Shown one piece after another: positions 48,514 to 59,084 of a stretch of DNA of 64,000 nt (position 1 is the stretch's first letter; each line of letters begins with the position of its first letter). A program made the position numbers and the translations under genes. The notes beneath the pieces are model-generated. The model was not told the DNA's origin, searched no databases, and saw only the letters and a program-made list of their open reading frames with translations. Source of the DNA: Desulfamplus sp. (GTDB lineage: Bacteria; Desulfobacterota; Desulfobacteria; Desulfobacterales; Desulfobacteraceae); assembly GCA_015232555.1 (NCBI GenBank), contig JADFZJ010000015.1, positions 1 through 64,000 on the forward strand, written 5' to 3'.

Positions 48514-49968
48514 ATGCTTATTACAGATATTAAACGTGTTATTGAACAGGTTAGCCGTGAAAAGGGTATTAATAAAGAGGTCTTGATATCTACCCTTAAA
48601 GAGGCTATTGAATCGGCTGCCAGAAAGAAACTTGGTGCCAGGGCTGATATTGAAGTTCATTATGATGAAAAGAGCGGTGAAGTTGAAGTTTTTCAGTTTA
48701 AAGAGGTGGTATCTGTTGTTGAAGACCCTGAAGTTGAACTCACAATGGAGGATGGGTTGAAATATGATCCTGAATGTGAAGAGGGAGACAGCCTTGGTAT
48801 TAAAGTGGATACATCACTGTTTGGCAGAATTGCAGCTCAATCTGCAAAGCAGGTCATTATTCAGAAGATGAAGGAAGCAGAAAGAAATGCCGTGTATGAT
48901 AACTTTATCAATAAAAAAGGGGATATCATAAATGGCATTGTTCAGCGAATAGACAGAGGCAACATCATTGTAAATCTTGGACAGGCAGAGGCAGTGTTGC
49001 CATCTAAAGAGCAGATGCCAAGAGAAAATTACAAAAGAGGAGATCGTATCCGTGCCTATGTTCTTGATGTTCTTGAAGAGTCAAGGGGTTCTCAGATTGT
49101 TCTTTCAAGAACACATCCTGAATTCCTTGTTAAGCTGTTTGCTGCTGAGGTTCCAGAGGTTGCTGAATCCATTGTCACAATTCAAGGAGCTGCCAGAGAA
49201 CCTGGTGTCCGCTCAAAAGTTGCTGTAACTTCGTCTGACTCTGATGTGGATCCTGTTGGTGCCTGTGTCGGTATGAAAGGGAACAGGGTTCAGAGCATTG
49301 TACAGGAACTTAAGGGGGAAAAAATTGATATTATCCAATGGAATCCAGATATTGCAAAATTTGTATGTAATGCCCTTGCACCAGCAGAAATATCAAAAGT
49401 GATCATTGATGAATATAACAGAACTATGGAGATTATAGTTCCTGATGAGTTTTTATCCATTGCTATAGGAAAAAACGGTCAGAATGTCCGTCTTGCGTGT
49501 AAGTTGACCGGATGGCATCTTGATGTTATGAGTAAAGATGAATACAGCCGAAAAGAGAAACAGAGACATGATTCACTTATGAAAATTCCAGGTATGACAG
49601 AGAGCCTTGCGGACGCACTGTATCAAAATGGTTTTGCTAGCCTTAAAGATGTGGCATTGGGTGATATTACAAGTATCTGTTCTGCTTCGGAACTATCTGA
49701 ACAGGATGCCGTAATTTTAAAAAAGCGGGCGGGTGAGATGCTCCACTTATCCAAATCATTTTCAAGAATTACAGGCGGTGTACATAATAATGGTGAGGTG
49801 TCGTCTAAAAGTGTAGATAGTGAATATGAAGAGAGTGAGGTAGACAATCAGACTAATAATGAAGCCGTTGACAACATCTCCTCCGATAATGATAATCGTT
49901 TTAAGCATGCTGAAGATGTAGGCACTGAAAGATTTTTGCAGGATTCATCCAAAACTGAACAGCTATAA
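48514..49968 (+). CDS. nusA: Transcription termination/antitermination protein NusA
   Basis: NusA modulates pausing, termination and antitermination. The 484-residue protein has the polymerase-binding N-terminal domain (about 1-130), S1 (about 135-200), and KH1/KH2 (about 205-345; VGACVGMKGNRVQSIVQEL and IAIGKNGQNVRLA). A helix-hairpin-helix region (about 365-415) and an acidic, Asn/Ser-rich tail follow. infB follows after 56 bases. Confidence 0.97.
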   Translation: MLITDIKRVIEQVSREKGINKEVLISTLKEAIESAARKKLGARADIEVHYDEKSGEVEVFQFKEVVSVVEDPEVELTMEDGLKYDPECEEGDSLGIKVDTSLFGRIAAQSAKQVIIQKMKEAERNAVYDNFINKKGDIINGIVQRIDRGNIIVNLGQAEAVLPSKEQMPRENYKRGDRIRAYVLDVLEESRGSQIVLSRTHPEFLVKLFAAEVPEVAESIVTIQGAAREPGVRSKVAVTSSDSDVDPVGACVGMKGNRVQSIVQELKGEKIDIIQWNPDIAKFVCNALAPAEISKVIIDEYNRTMEIIVPDEFLSIAIGKNGQNVRLACKLTGWHLDVMSKDEYSRKEKQRHDSLMKIPGMTESLADALYQNGFASLKDVALGDITSICSASELSEQDAVILKKRAGEMLHLSKSFSRITGGVHNNGEVSSKSVDSEYEESEVDNQTNNEAVDNISSDNDNRFKHAEDVGTERFLQDSSKTEQL

Positions 49969-50024
49969 GTTATAAAATTTAAGAAATTAAAATAAAAATA
50001 GGAAAGAATATTGTGGGGGAACAG

Positions 50025-53000
50025 ATGGCAAAAATCAGAGTACATGAACTGGCCAAAGAGCTTAATCTTACAAACAAGGCTATTTTGACAAAGCTTAAGG
50101 CTATGAATATAGAAGTTAAAAGCCATATGAGTTCTCTTGAAGATGAGACGGTCGAACATATAAAATTAAATATTTTCGGCAATAAACAAAAAGATCAGGA
50201 CTCCAAAACTGGTACATCTGTGATTCGCCGCCGTAAAAAACATAAAAATGAGATATCCTCTTCACATCCCGAAATAAGGCGGACAGAACAACCCTCATCT
50301 GACAGAGATGACAATTATGAAGATATGCTTGCAGATAATAAACCGATAGTAGAGGTTGAACCATTAACGGTAGATTTATCTAAAGATAGTAATGAATATA
50401 AAGAAGGTCAAAAACAAAATAGTTCTATAGACAATAAAGCTATTCAAGAAGATAATGTGAACAAAAAAGACAAAGAACTAAACCCAAATAAGCTGTCTGA
50501 TGATAAGATTCAACAAGATAAAGACAATTATGATGAAAAGATGCTCTCTGAGGCGGAAAAAAGTGCCCATAATGAAGGTAACAGTGGCTCACTGTCACAA
50601 GAAACTGTATCTCACGATGCTGATAGTTTGGCAGCAGAAGATAAATCTCAAAAATCAGAAGGCATAACAGAAACATCTAAATATTCTGAGGAATATCGTG
50701 TATCTAAAGAAGAGATAACGCGTAATGAGAGTTCTAAGGATAAAGAGAATTCTGAAGAGACTGTATCAATCTCAAAAAACGATGTTGCTGCCGATCAAGA
50801 TGATGATAGACAGAACAGTAATGAAGAGACATCTGATTCAGAACAAGATAATGATGCTTCTTCTGGTAATGATAAAAAAAAGAAACGCAAGAAAAAACAG
50901 AAAAAATCAGAGCCTGCAAAAATTATTAAACTTGCAGAACCTCCACCACCCCTTGTCCCTGTATCACCTGCCCCTAAAAAAAGAGAGTATGTTGAAAAAA
51001 TATCCAGTGTGAAAAATCTATCTTCTGATAGAGAGAAGACATCGCATAACAGGGAAAGAACTGTTTATGAGAAAGATAAATCAATGGCTGACCGAGAGAG
51101 AGCACCTTACAATCGTGGTGAACGTACAGGTTCTGAAACAACCTTTCAACATAAGGGAAAGACAGCTTTTGATAAAGATAAAGCAGGAAATTCTGACAGG
51201 GAACGGACACCATTTGATAGAGACAAAATAGCAACTAAAGATCGAATACTTTCTGATAAGGATACACTATCAACTAACAGAGAACGCACACCTTCAACTA
51301 ACAGAGAACGCACACCTTCTGATAGAGAAAAATCAGTGTATAGCCCTTCTGGCAGAAGCGGGGTAAAATCAGAGTCAGCATTTTCAAAAACACGTAATAA
51401 AAAAGATGTGATTAGTGATATTCCTTTTATTCCTATTGAACCTTCAGACAAAGATGATGCAAAATCAAAACGGAAGAAACTCAAGGTAAAAAAGAAAAAA
51501 TGGGGTGAAGATGAAGATTTGAGTTCAGAGGAAAAAGTCGGACAGAAAAAACGCAAATCAGTTGTTGAAGGAAAAGATCTTTACGAGCAGGGCTTTTTAG
51601 CCAAAAAAAGCCGTAAGAAGGATAGTAAAAATCGGCAGAGACCAAAACCTCAGCAGAAAACTCAGATTACTGTTCCAAAAGCTATCAAACGTAGAATTAA
51701 GATAGATGAAACTATAGAACTATCAGAACTTGCAAAAAGGATGAGTATTAAGGCAAATGAGATGATTCAAAAGCTCATGGGTATGGGAATTATGGTTACA
51801 GTGAACCAGACCATAGATTTTGATACTGCCGCCTTAGTTGCCGCAGAATTTGATTACGAGGTCGAAAAAGCAGCAGTTGCTGAAGATATGCTTTCACATG
51901 CAAATGAAGCTGATGATCCTGATAATCTGATTCCACGCTCTCCAGTTGTTACTATTATGGGACATGTTGACCACGGAAAAACTTCTCTTTTGGATGTGAT
52001 AAGAAAATCTAAAATAACTACGGGAGAAGCCGGCGGAATTACCCAGCATATTGGTGCATATAGTGTTGAAACCCCTAATGGCGGTGTTGTTACATTCCTT
52101 GATACACCAGGTCATGCTGCCTTTACATCAATGAGATCAAGGGGTGCCAAGATAACTGATATTGTTGTACTTGTTGTTGCTGCTGATGATGGTGTCATGC
52201 CTCAGACAGTTGAGGCAATTAACCACTCAAAGGCTGCTGGAGTGCCTGTTGTGGTGGCTGTCAATAAAATAGATAAACCTGACGCTGATCCAGAGCGTGT
52301 AATGCGTGAACTTTCAGATCATGGGCTTCTCTCAGAAGAGTGGGGTGGCGATGTAATTTTTGCAAAAGTCTCAGCAAAAAAGAGACAGGGTATTGATGAA
52401 CTTCTTGATCTGATTCTTCTTCAAGCAGAGGTTTTAGAGCTTAAAGCAAATCCAAACAGATTGGCAAAAGGGCATGTTGTTGAAGCACGCCTTGATGCAG
52501 GTCGAGGTCCTGTTGCAACGGTTCTAGTTCAGCAGGGAACTCTTAAAACAGGTCAGCCCGTTGTCTGCGGACTACATTCTGGTAAGATACGTCTTATGAC
52601 TGACGATATGGGGAAAAACATGGATACCGCAGGGCCAAGTACTCCTGTGGAGATTGTGGGATTAAGCGGAGTTCCTGAAGCAGGTGATGAATTTATAGCC
52701 CTTGCATCAGAAAAAGATGCCAAAAATATAAGTGAAAGCAGGATGCAGAAAGAGCGTGCCAAGGAGCTTGCCAAAAAGAGCAGGGCAAATCTTGAAAAAC
52801 TTTTTGCCAACATGGGGTCAGATCAGGCAAAGCAGCTCAAACTTATCATAAAGGCAGATGTTCATGGATCTCTTGAGGCACTTAATGACTCTCTGATAAA
52901 ACTTTCCCAGGAAGAGGTAGATATTAAAATTGTCCACTCAGGAACAGGTGCGATCAATGAGTCTGATGTATCTCTTGCAGCAGTATCTGATGCCATTATC

Positions 53001-53483
53001 ATCGGGTTTAATGTACGCCCAACTCCAAAAGTTCGTGAAATGGCAAAAGATGAAAATGTTGATATGCGATTCTATGATATAATCTACAATGTTATCAATG
53101 ATATCAAAACCGCTTTAACCGGACTTATGCCTTCAACTTTCCATGAAATTATTATCGGCAGGGCAGAGGTACGTGACATATTTGTAATACCAGGTAAAGG
53201 AACTATTGCCGGCTGTTTTGTGCAGGACGGTAAGGTCGCCAGAGGAGAAAAGATACGTCTTTTGCGTGATGGTGTGATAAAATGCGACAGCAGCCTCTCT
53301 TCTTTACGTCGATTTAAAGATGATGCTAAAGAAGTTACTCAAGGCTATGAATGCGGTATCGGCATTGAAAGATTCAACGATCTCAAAGTTGGAGATATTA
53401 TTGAATGTTACGAAGTTGAAGAGCGTAAAGCCAGTATAGAGAGCTTAAAGGAGTCAACCACCTCACCTGCTGAGAACGAATAA
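50025..53483 (+). CDS. infB: Translation initiation factor IF-2 with a very long low-complexity linker
   Basis: IF-2 is the GTPase that brings initiator tRNA to the 30S. The frame also opens at GTG 50013, but ATG 50025 ([13 protein letters not shown], after GGGGGA) matches the family and gives 1152 residues. Domains are IF2_N (1-52), a charged linker of about 500 residues, a second IF2_N (about 562-615), the GTPase (P-loop GHVDHGKT near 645, [18 protein letters not shown]), and domains II-IV. The linker contains RERTP/DK repeats, including an exact 24-bp tandem duplication at 51270-51317. The core is normal. Confidence 0.97.
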   Translation: MAKIRVHELAKELNLTNKAILTKLKAMNIEVKSHMSSLEDETVEHIKLNIFGNKQKDQDSKTGTSVIRRRKKHKNEISSSHPEIRRTEQPSSDRDDNYEDMLADNKPIVEVEPLTVDLSKDSNEYKEGQKQNSSIDNKAIQEDNVNKKDKELNPNKLSDDKIQQDKDNYDEKMLSEAEKSAHNEGNSGSLSQETVSHDADSLAAEDKSQKSEGITETSKYSEEYRVSKEEITRNESSKDKENSEETVSISKNDVAADQDDDRQNSNEETSDSEQDNDASSGNDKKKKRKKKQKKSEPAKIIKLAEPPPPLVPVSPAPKKREYVEKISSVKNLSSDREKTSHNRERTVYEKDKSMADRERAPYNRGERTGSETTFQHKGKTAFDKDKAGNSDRERTPFDRDKIATKDRILSDKDTLSTNRERTPSTNRERTPSDREKSVYSPSGRSGVKSESAFSKTRNKKDVISDIPFIPIEPSDKDDAKSKRKKLKVKKKKWGEDEDLSSEEKVGQKKRKSVVEGKDLYEQGFLAKKSRKKDSKNRQRPKPQQKTQITVPKAIKRRIKIDETIELSELAKRMSIKANEMIQKLMGMGIMVTVNQTIDFDTAALVAAEFDYEVEKAAVAEDMLSHANEADDPDNLIPRSPVVTIMGHVDHGKTSLLDVIRKSKITTGEAGGITQHIGAYSVETPNGGVVTFLDTPGHAAFTSMRSRGAKITDIVVLVVAADDGVMPQTVEAINHSKAAGVPVVVAVNKIDKPDADPERVMRELSDHGLLSEEWGGDVIFAKVSAKKRQGIDELLDLILLQAEVLELKANPNRLAKGHVVEARLDAGRGPVATVLVQQGTLKTGQPVVCGLHSGKIRLMTDDMGKNMDTAGPSTPVEIVGLSGVPEAGDEFIALASEKDAKNISESRMQKERAKELAKKSRANLEKLFANMGSDQAKQLKLIIKADVHGSLEALNDSLIKLSQEEVDIKIVHSGTGAINESDVSLAAVSDAIIIGFNVRPTPKVREMAKDENVDMRFYDIIYNVINDIKTALTGLMPSTFHEIIIGRAEVRDIFVIPGKGTIAGCFVQDGKVARGEKIRLLRDGVIKCDSSLSSLRRFKDDAKEVTQGYECGIGIERFNDLKVGDIIECYEVEERKASIESLKESTTSPAENE
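51270..51317 (+). repeat. Exact 24-bp tandem duplication inside infB
   Basis: The bases 51270-51293 and 51294-51317 are identical and encode two copies of STNRERTP in the IF-2 linker. It lies within a longer run of degenerate RERTPxDR/DK units (about 51040-51340). Perfect identity suggests a recent replication slippage event. Confidence 0.92.
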
Positions 53484-53511
53484 GGCATATAAGGTAGTTT
53501 GGAGATTACTT

Positions 53512-53862
53512 ATGAAACCATATCCAAGAGCAGATAGGATTGGCGTTGCTATTCAGACCGCTCTTTCTGAGCTGTTGAGTAGAAAAATAGAGGATCCCAG
53601 AATCTCAATGGTAACCATCAGCAGTGTGGAACTTACATCAGACTTAAGGGTTGCACACATATATTTCACACTGTTTGGTAATCAAGACAAGGTAGAGGAT
53701 GCAATGACGGGTTTTGAAAGTTCTCGTGGTTATATTAAAAAACATATTGCACCTAAACTTGGTCTTAGATATATGCCAGAATTGAAATTTATCTACGATA
53801 AATCCTTTGATCATGGTTCAAAAATTGATGCTCTTCTCAATTCAGTAATTAAGAACAACTGA
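53512..53862 (+). CDS. rbfA: Ribosome-binding factor A
   Basis: RbfA binds the 30S during late maturation and cold adaptation. The 116-residue KH-type protein has RADRIGVAIQTALSELLSRKIEDPRISMVTI, DLRVAHIYFTLFG and RYMPELKFIYDKSFDHGSKI. It starts 28 bases after infB. truB normally follows closely, but here lies about 9.6 kb downstream. Confidence 0.97.
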   Translation: MKPYPRADRIGVAIQTALSELLSRKIEDPRISMVTISSVELTSDLRVAHIYFTLFGNQDKVEDAMTGFESSRGYIKKHIAPKLGLRYMPELKFIYDKSFDHGSKIDALLNSVIKNN

Positions 53863-53964
53863 AATTAAATATAGAAGCCCTATAGCTTGTCTTGGTTGTG
53901 ATAACTAAGTTTTAGGGGGTAAAGCAGAATGTTCAAAAAATGTAAACAATCATTAAATCAATAT

Positions 53965-53992
53965 ATCCACGCCCATAGGACGTGGATTTTTC
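53965..53992 (+). terminator. Terminator after rbfA
   Basis: ATCCACG (53965-53971) pairs with CGTGGAT (53981-53987), followed by TTTTT. It sits in the 286-base gap between rbfA and the channel fusion gene and probably ends the nusA-infB-rbfA transcript. No convincing promoter for the next gene was found in the rest of the gap. Confidence 0.7.
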
Positions 53993-54148
53993 CATCTATA
54001 CCGAATGAAAATCTTTTATTTGAACATATCAAAACAGATAATAGAATCTGGCATCTTTAATCTTTTACCAATCTTTTTACATCTTTATTAAAGCTATTTT
54101 CAAAGATTCTCTCCAAAAAGTGTCAACTATTTTTAGGGTAAATGAAAT

Positions 54149-57067
54149 ATGCCAAAACTCATATTTAAAATTTTTTTTATTATAATTTTTATACTTTTTA
54201 TTCTGCCTCTTGTTATCTCCACCGATAATCTCTTTTCCCAAAACTCAGAAGATATTCACATTGCTGTAATAAGTCCTATCTCAGGTCCAAATTCATCCAA
54301 CGGAAAATCCGTTATTCAGGGAATCAGGCTCTATTTTGATGCCCTCAACCAAGCTGGAGGAATTAATGGCAAAAGAATCGTTCTTGATATGTATGATGAT
54401 GAGGATGATGCTGCAAAGGCAGAAGAGCAGGCTCTTAAAATTGTAACTGACAATAAGGCTCTCGCAATTATTGGTCACGAAAGCAGTTCTTGCTCTATCA
54501 ACGGAGGGCGAGTTTATAAGCAAAATCAGATTCCTGCCATATCTCCTACATCAACTGATGTCATGGTAACCAAAGATAATGAGTGGTATTTCAGAACTAC
54601 TTTTCATAATGACTTTCAGGGACGTTTTTTAGCAAATTATATTTCCAAAGTATTCCAGAAAAATATCATCAGTATCATTCATGAAGACCTTGACTATGGA
54701 GCTAATCTTGCTGCTATTTTTCAAAAAACATATCAAGATATGGGTGGAAATGTAAAACATATATGGAGATATGAGGTAAAGGACAAGAATTTAGATTTGC
54801 GGCTGAAACAGATTGTTGATGAATTGCAAAGCAACGCTGACAATGCAGGGCTCATTTTTCTTGCACTACACCCTCCTGAAGGATTTAAGCTTATAAAGTT
54901 GATAAGAGACAGTGGGATTAAAAATCCTGTTCTTTTTGCAGCAGGTATTGATTCTCCTGAATTCTTAAAACAATTCGATAAATTTCCGAAAGAGAAGAAC
55001 AACCCTGGATATTATACAAATGGCATGTATGCGGCAAGCGGCATTATCTTTGACACGGCAGATGAAAATGTTCAGGCTTTTATTGAATCCTACCATTTAA
55101 AATATGGTGAAGAGGCTAACCGGAGGGCAGCATTTTCATATGATGCAGCAAAGGTAATCCATAAGGCTATCATTAACGCTGGAATAAAAGGCAAGCAAAA
55201 CACTTTAAAAGAAGATCGAAAAAAGATCAGGGATTATCTTGCCTCGCTCAACAATCCTTTTGATGCTGTAGAGGGGGTTACTGGATTCACATATTTTAAT
55301 GAAACAGGAGATCCGTCTAAACCCATTTCAATGGGAATTTTCAAAAATCAGCAACTTATATCTGCTCCAGTCCAGATACAAGATATCCAGTATCTCAACG
55401 AAATTCCAGATTTTGATAGGGCACTAAAAGAAGAACGGGTGCTTATTATGGATAACAAATATATGTATAAGACCAATGTGGTCTATACTGGTATAAAAAT
55501 CAACAAACTAACTGAAATTGATGTAAAATCACTGACTTTTATGTCTGATTTTTATATTTGGTTTAGATATTACGGAGATATACAACCACAAAAAATAGAA
55601 TTCCTTAATGCTGTAGAACCGCTTGATCTTGGCTTGCCTGTAGATAAGAAAATAACAGATCAGATTACCTACCAATTATATCATGTGAAAGGGCGTTTTC
55701 GGATGGACGCTTTTAAAGATCGCCGCATTTTTGGGGAGCATGTTTTAGGAATAGGGTTTCGTCATATCGACATGCCCCGATGCAATCTTATCTATGTAAC
55801 GGATTTATTGGGGATGGGATCGACAGAATCCTTGGAGGAGAAAATCAGAAAATCTCAGGCACTCAATCCAGAATATGGCTGGACTGTGAGCCGTGTTGCA
55901 TTCTATCAAGGTATCTCAAAAAAAGAGTCTCTTGGTAATCCCGAGCATCTTAATAATCAATCAGGCATAGTTGACTATTCAAGATTTAATATTGGAATCC
56001 GTATTAAAAAAGTAGAATTCAAGATTAGACGGAATATTCCGTTGATGGTTGCAAAATGTCTGGCCGTTATCTCTGTTTTTGTCTTATTATCAATTTTACT
56101 TATCGGGGTAAAAAGAGACTCTTTCTTAAAAAGAAAATCAATTTTATTGACTCAGGCTATCTCTCTCTTTCTGTTTTTATTAAGCGTAGAGATGGTTTTA
56201 TTGCAATGGCTCATAGAGAACAATGAAGCGTATGATCCTCAATTAACCATACAAATATTTGACATTTTATGGTGGGTGAGCCTCGGATTTTTTTTGAACA
56301 TGGCATTTGAACGATTTATCTGGATACCTATAGAAAAACGTGCAAATAGAAGCATACCTAATCTTGTACGTCGCTGTGTCTCTTTGATCGTCTGGATGCT
56401 TGTGTTTTCAGGAATTATAGCTTTTGTATTTGATCAAAAAATAACCAGTCTTTTAGCAACTTCTGGTATGATCGCCATGATTATAGGTTTGGCAATACAG
56501 ATTAATATTTCTAATATATTTTCAGGAATTGCTATAAATATAGAGAGACCGTTCCGCATTGGTGACTGGATTAAACTCAATGACAAATTTGAAGGAAAGG
56601 TCGTTGATATAACATGGCGTACGACCAGAATACATACTCCAGCTAATAATATCCTGAGTGTTCCCAACTCAATGGCATCAGAGGCTGTTATTCAGAACTT
56701 TGACTATCCAGATGATTCCTATTCAATCATCATCAAGATTCATGTTGATCCTGAACATAATCCTGAACATGTGGAAAAAATACTTTTAAATGCAATGCTT
56801 TCCGATGAAGAGGTTAAAAATGCTGTTGTTAGGTTTGATTTTGGGGAGTGGTCAAATGAATATCTTGCCATATTTAAAGTTAAAAATTATGGAAAGATGC
56901 GGTTGTATCGGCACAAGGTTGCAAAAAGAATATATCACGCTCTTAATGAGGCACAAATCGTGAATACCAATATGTCTCACAATGTAAATAAAATATACAG
57001 TATGGATAAAATTGAAAATTTAAAAGAACTCACGGGAGAGGAAAATATTATTGAAGCGATACATTGA
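54149..57067 (+). CDS. Fusion of a periplasmic binding protein, a pentameric-channel-like ligand domain and an MscS-type channel
   Basis: The 972-residue protein is a predicted ligand-controlled channel. Residues 1-30 are a signal or anchor helix. Residues 33-415 resemble the Leu/Ile/Val-type binding proteins (IAVISPISGPNSSNGKSVIQGIRLYFDALNQAGG, ESSSCSINGG, AFSYDAAKVIHKA). Residues about 440-628 resemble the extracellular domain of Cys-loop-type channels (TGIKINKLTEIDVKSLTF, SDFYIWFRYYGD, then YSRFNIGIRIKKVEFKIRRNIPL before the membrane). Helices follow at about 630-654, 665-688, 700-722 and 740-762. Then comes the MscS pore helix and beta domain (TSGMIAMIIGLAIQINISNIFSG, ERPFRIGDWIKL, 765-945). 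The first and last parts I recognise with good confidence; the middle domain by pattern only. Confidence 0.8.
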   Translation: MPKLIFKIFFIIIFILFILPLVISTDNLFSQNSEDIHIAVISPISGPNSSNGKSVIQGIRLYFDALNQAGGINGKRIVLDMYDDEDDAAKAEEQALKIVTDNKALAIIGHESSSCSINGGRVYKQNQIPAISPTSTDVMVTKDNEWYFRTTFHNDFQGRFLANYISKVFQKNIISIIHEDLDYGANLAAIFQKTYQDMGGNVKHIWRYEVKDKNLDLRLKQIVDELQSNADNAGLIFLALHPPEGFKLIKLIRDSGIKNPVLFAAGIDSPEFLKQFDKFPKEKNNPGYYTNGMYAASGIIFDTADENVQAFIESYHLKYGEEANRRAAFSYDAAKVIHKAIINAGIKGKQNTLKEDRKKIRDYLASLNNPFDAVEGVTGFTYFNETGDPSKPISMGIFKNQQLISAPVQIQDIQYLNEIPDFDRALKEERVLIMDNKYMYKTNVVYTGIKINKLTEIDVKSLTFMSDFYIWFRYYGDIQPQKIEFLNAVEPLDLGLPVDKKITDQITYQLYHVKGRFRMDAFKDRRIFGEHVLGIGFRHIDMPRCNLIYVTDLLGMGSTESLEEKIRKSQALNPEYGWTVSRVAFYQGISKKESLGNPEHLNNQSGIVDYSRFNIGIRIKKVEFKIRRNIPLMVAKCLAVISVFVLLSILLIGVKRDSFLKRKSILLTQAISLFLFLLSVEMVLLQWLIENNEAYDPQLTIQIFDILWWVSLGFFLNMAFERFIWIPIEKRANRSIPNLVRRCVSLIVWMLVFSGIIAFVFDQKITSLLATSGMIAMIIGLAIQINISNIFSGIAINIERPFRIGDWIKLNDKFEGKVVDITWRTTRIHTPANNILSVPNSMASEAVIQNFDYPDDSYSIIIKIHVDPEHNPEHVEKILLNAMLSDEEVKNAVVRFDFGEWSNEYLAIFKVKNYGKMRLYRHKVAKRIYHALNEAQIVNTNMSHNVNKIYSMDKIENLKELTGEENIIEAIH

Positions 57068-57173
57068 TCTCTGTGGCAAATTCCTATTGCGTTTTATATG
57101 ATGTTGATATATTGAAAAATATCTTGAAGAGAGACAAAAACATCAGAAAATTAATTTTACAGGGCAGCAGGTT

Positions 57174-59084
57174 ATGACAACACAAAACGAACCATCTGTA
57201 ATATCATCTAACAGCTCACTTTTGGACAAGCTTATTTCTGATCCTATTCTGAAAAATGCTTCGTCAAGAGATATGGCTCACATGCTTATGCACGTAGAGT
57301 ATCGCCGCGTTGAGAAGGGTGAAATTCTACTTCACGAAAACGAACCCGCAGATAAGTTATTTCTTATTGAAAGCGGGGAATTCAAATTTTTGAGGCAGGG
57401 ATCGGATACAGAAATAGAAAGACGTAAAATAATTCCCATATCTGGAGGCTATTTAGGACAAGAAGGTGTGCTCGGATCAGAGGTTTATGTCATGTCAGTC
57501 GTTGTTTCAGAACCATCGACTGTAATAGTAATTCCTACCAGAGATATTTTGCGTATTACCGATACCTCCCCTGAAATTAAAAACAGTTTTTTTGAATCCT
57601 ATACAAATAGGGATCCCGCCACGCCTGAAAAAATAGTACAGCAAAAAAATATTATTGATACATCTAAAGAAGAGGAGCCTTTTCCTATCAAAGCAACTAT
57701 AGGATGGCTCGTAACATTTCTTGGTAGCGTAGGAGTGTGGGTTGCTGCATCCCATTTCGGACTTGAAAGGAATACCGGCTACTATATAGCAATAATTACA
57801 TCTGCGGTATTCATGTGGATATTTAATATTGTACCTGCATTTGCACCACCGCTTTTCGTAGTGCTCATGGCAATTCTGCTGGACATTGTTCCTCCGAGTG
57901 TTGCAGTGTCGGGATTTGCCTCAGGCAGTTTTTTCATGCTTCTTAGCGTGTTTGGTGTAGGGGCTGTAATGGTTGTCTCAGGGCTGACATTTCGAATCTC
58001 CCTTCTTATCCTGAATCTTGTACCATCATCTTCTTTCTGGTACAGTGTCAGTCTGTTTTTTAGCGGATTTATACTGACACCAGTTGTACCATCCCAAGGG
58101 GCACGTACAGCTATCATATCACCGTTTCTTGTGGACCTTATGGGCGCTTCCGAGCCGAGGGAGAAGGATATGTTAGGTGCTCACTTTGTCAACTGCACTC
58201 TCGGCGGTGTTGGATTGATGGCATCAGTGTTTCTTACTGGAAAACCTGCAAATCTTATAGTTCTTGGTATGTTTGACTATCAGACCCAATTTGCCTTCCA
58301 ATGGCTAAACTGGCTTTTTGCAGCATCGTTTACAGGAATACTAATGTTTATCATGTTTTTTGCTATTTCATGGCTTGTTTTCAAAAACTCCAGGAATTTC
58401 AGAATTCCTCGAAATATCATATCAAAACAGTTAAAAGTTCTGGGTCCAACATCCTCTTTGGAACGGGGAGCTTTGGGAGCTATTGCTATTCTGGTTATAG
58501 GTATTTTATTTACATCTGTGCATAAGGTAGATATCCCATGGATGTCATTTTCTATTCTGACAGTTCTTATTCTCTTCGGATTTATCGGAAACAACGAGAT
58601 TCGCTCCCAAATTGACTGGACAACCTTGATTTTTGTAGGAGCCATAATTGCATGGCTGCCGGTTATGTCCCAGACTGGATTAGATAAGTTAGTAGCAGAT
58701 AATTTAGGATGGCTTGGCGATTATATGAAAACAAGCCTTCCTATGTTTATAGGCATGTTGTGCCTTCTCATAGTCATTGTCCGCCTTGTTTTGCCTGAAC
58801 CAATTACAGTGATTCTTTTTGTTACAGCTCTCTTTCCCCTTGCAAATTCAGCGGGTATTTCTCCGTGGATTGTAGGCTTTATTATTTTGACTATGGCAGA
58901 GGCATATATATTTTCCTATCAATGCGGATATTTTATACAGCTCAAAGAAATTTTATTATTTAACGGTCTTGACAGTGTATATGACGAGCCGAGAATAATT
59001 GTATTTAACGTTCTCATGATCATCGGTCGGGTTTTAGCAATTTATGCTTCGATACCATTCTGGAGGTATATGAATATCATATGA
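57174..59084 (+). CDS. Cyclic-nucleotide-binding domain fused to a DASS/SLC13-type anion transporter
   Basis: Residues about 15-150 are a CRP-like cyclic-nucleotide-binding fold (VEKGEILLHENEPADKLFLIESGEFKFL, then LGQEGVLGSEVYVMSVVVSEPSTVIVIP). From about 175 to 632 there are roughly 11-13 membrane helices arranged like DASS (SLC13) or ArsB-type transporters, with the re-entrant segment around VPSQGARTAIISPF. The classic SNT sodium motif of DASS is not evident, so the substrate (dicarboxylate, sulfate or other anion) is open. The gene starts 106 bases after the channel fusion and overlaps the next gene by 4 bases (ATGA). I am sure of the two-part layout, less so of the transport class. Confidence 0.8.
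   Translation: MTTQNEPSVISSNSSLLDKLISDPILKNASSRDMAHMLMHVEYRRVEKGEILLHENEPADKLFLIESGEFKFLRQGSDTEIERRKIIPISGGYLGQEGVLGSEVYVMSVVVSEPSTVIVIPTRDILRITDTSPEIKNSFFESYTNRDPATPEKIVQQKNIIDTSKEEEPFPIKATIGWLVTFLGSVGVWVAASHFGLERNTGYYIAIITSAVFMWIFNIVPAFAPPLFVVLMAILLDIVPPSVAVSGFASGSFFMLLSVFGVGAVMVVSGLTFRISLLILNLVPSSSFWYSVSLFFSGFILTPVVPSQGARTAIISPFLVDLMGASEPREKDMLGAHFVNCTLGGVGLMASVFLTGKPANLIVLGMFDYQTQFAFQWLNWLFAASFTGILMFIMFFAISWLVFKNSRNFRIPRNIISKQLKVLGPTSSLERGALGAIAILVIGILFTSVHKVDIPWMSFSILTVLILFGFIGNNEIRSQIDWTTLIFVGAIIAWLPVMSQTGLDKLVADNLGWLGDYMKTSLPMFIGMLCLLIVIVRLVLPEPITVILFVTALFPLANSAGISPWIVGFIILTMAEAYIFSYQCGYFIQLKEILLFNGLDSVYDEPRIIVFNVLMIIGRVLAIYASIPFWRYMNII

Noticed and set aside
51040-51340. Repeated units in infB, considered as a CRISPR or intergenic repeat
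   Set aside because: Units are in frame, multiples of 3, without unique spacers, and encode a disordered linker. They are coding repeats.
53863-54148. Gap before the channel fusion, searched for a promoter and attachment site
   Set aside because: Only the terminator hairpin is convincing; no -35/-10 pair or direct repeat for integration was found.
57782-58645. Minus-strand frames of 111 and 121 residues inside the transporter gene
   Set aside because: Antisense of membrane helices; no motif or start signal.
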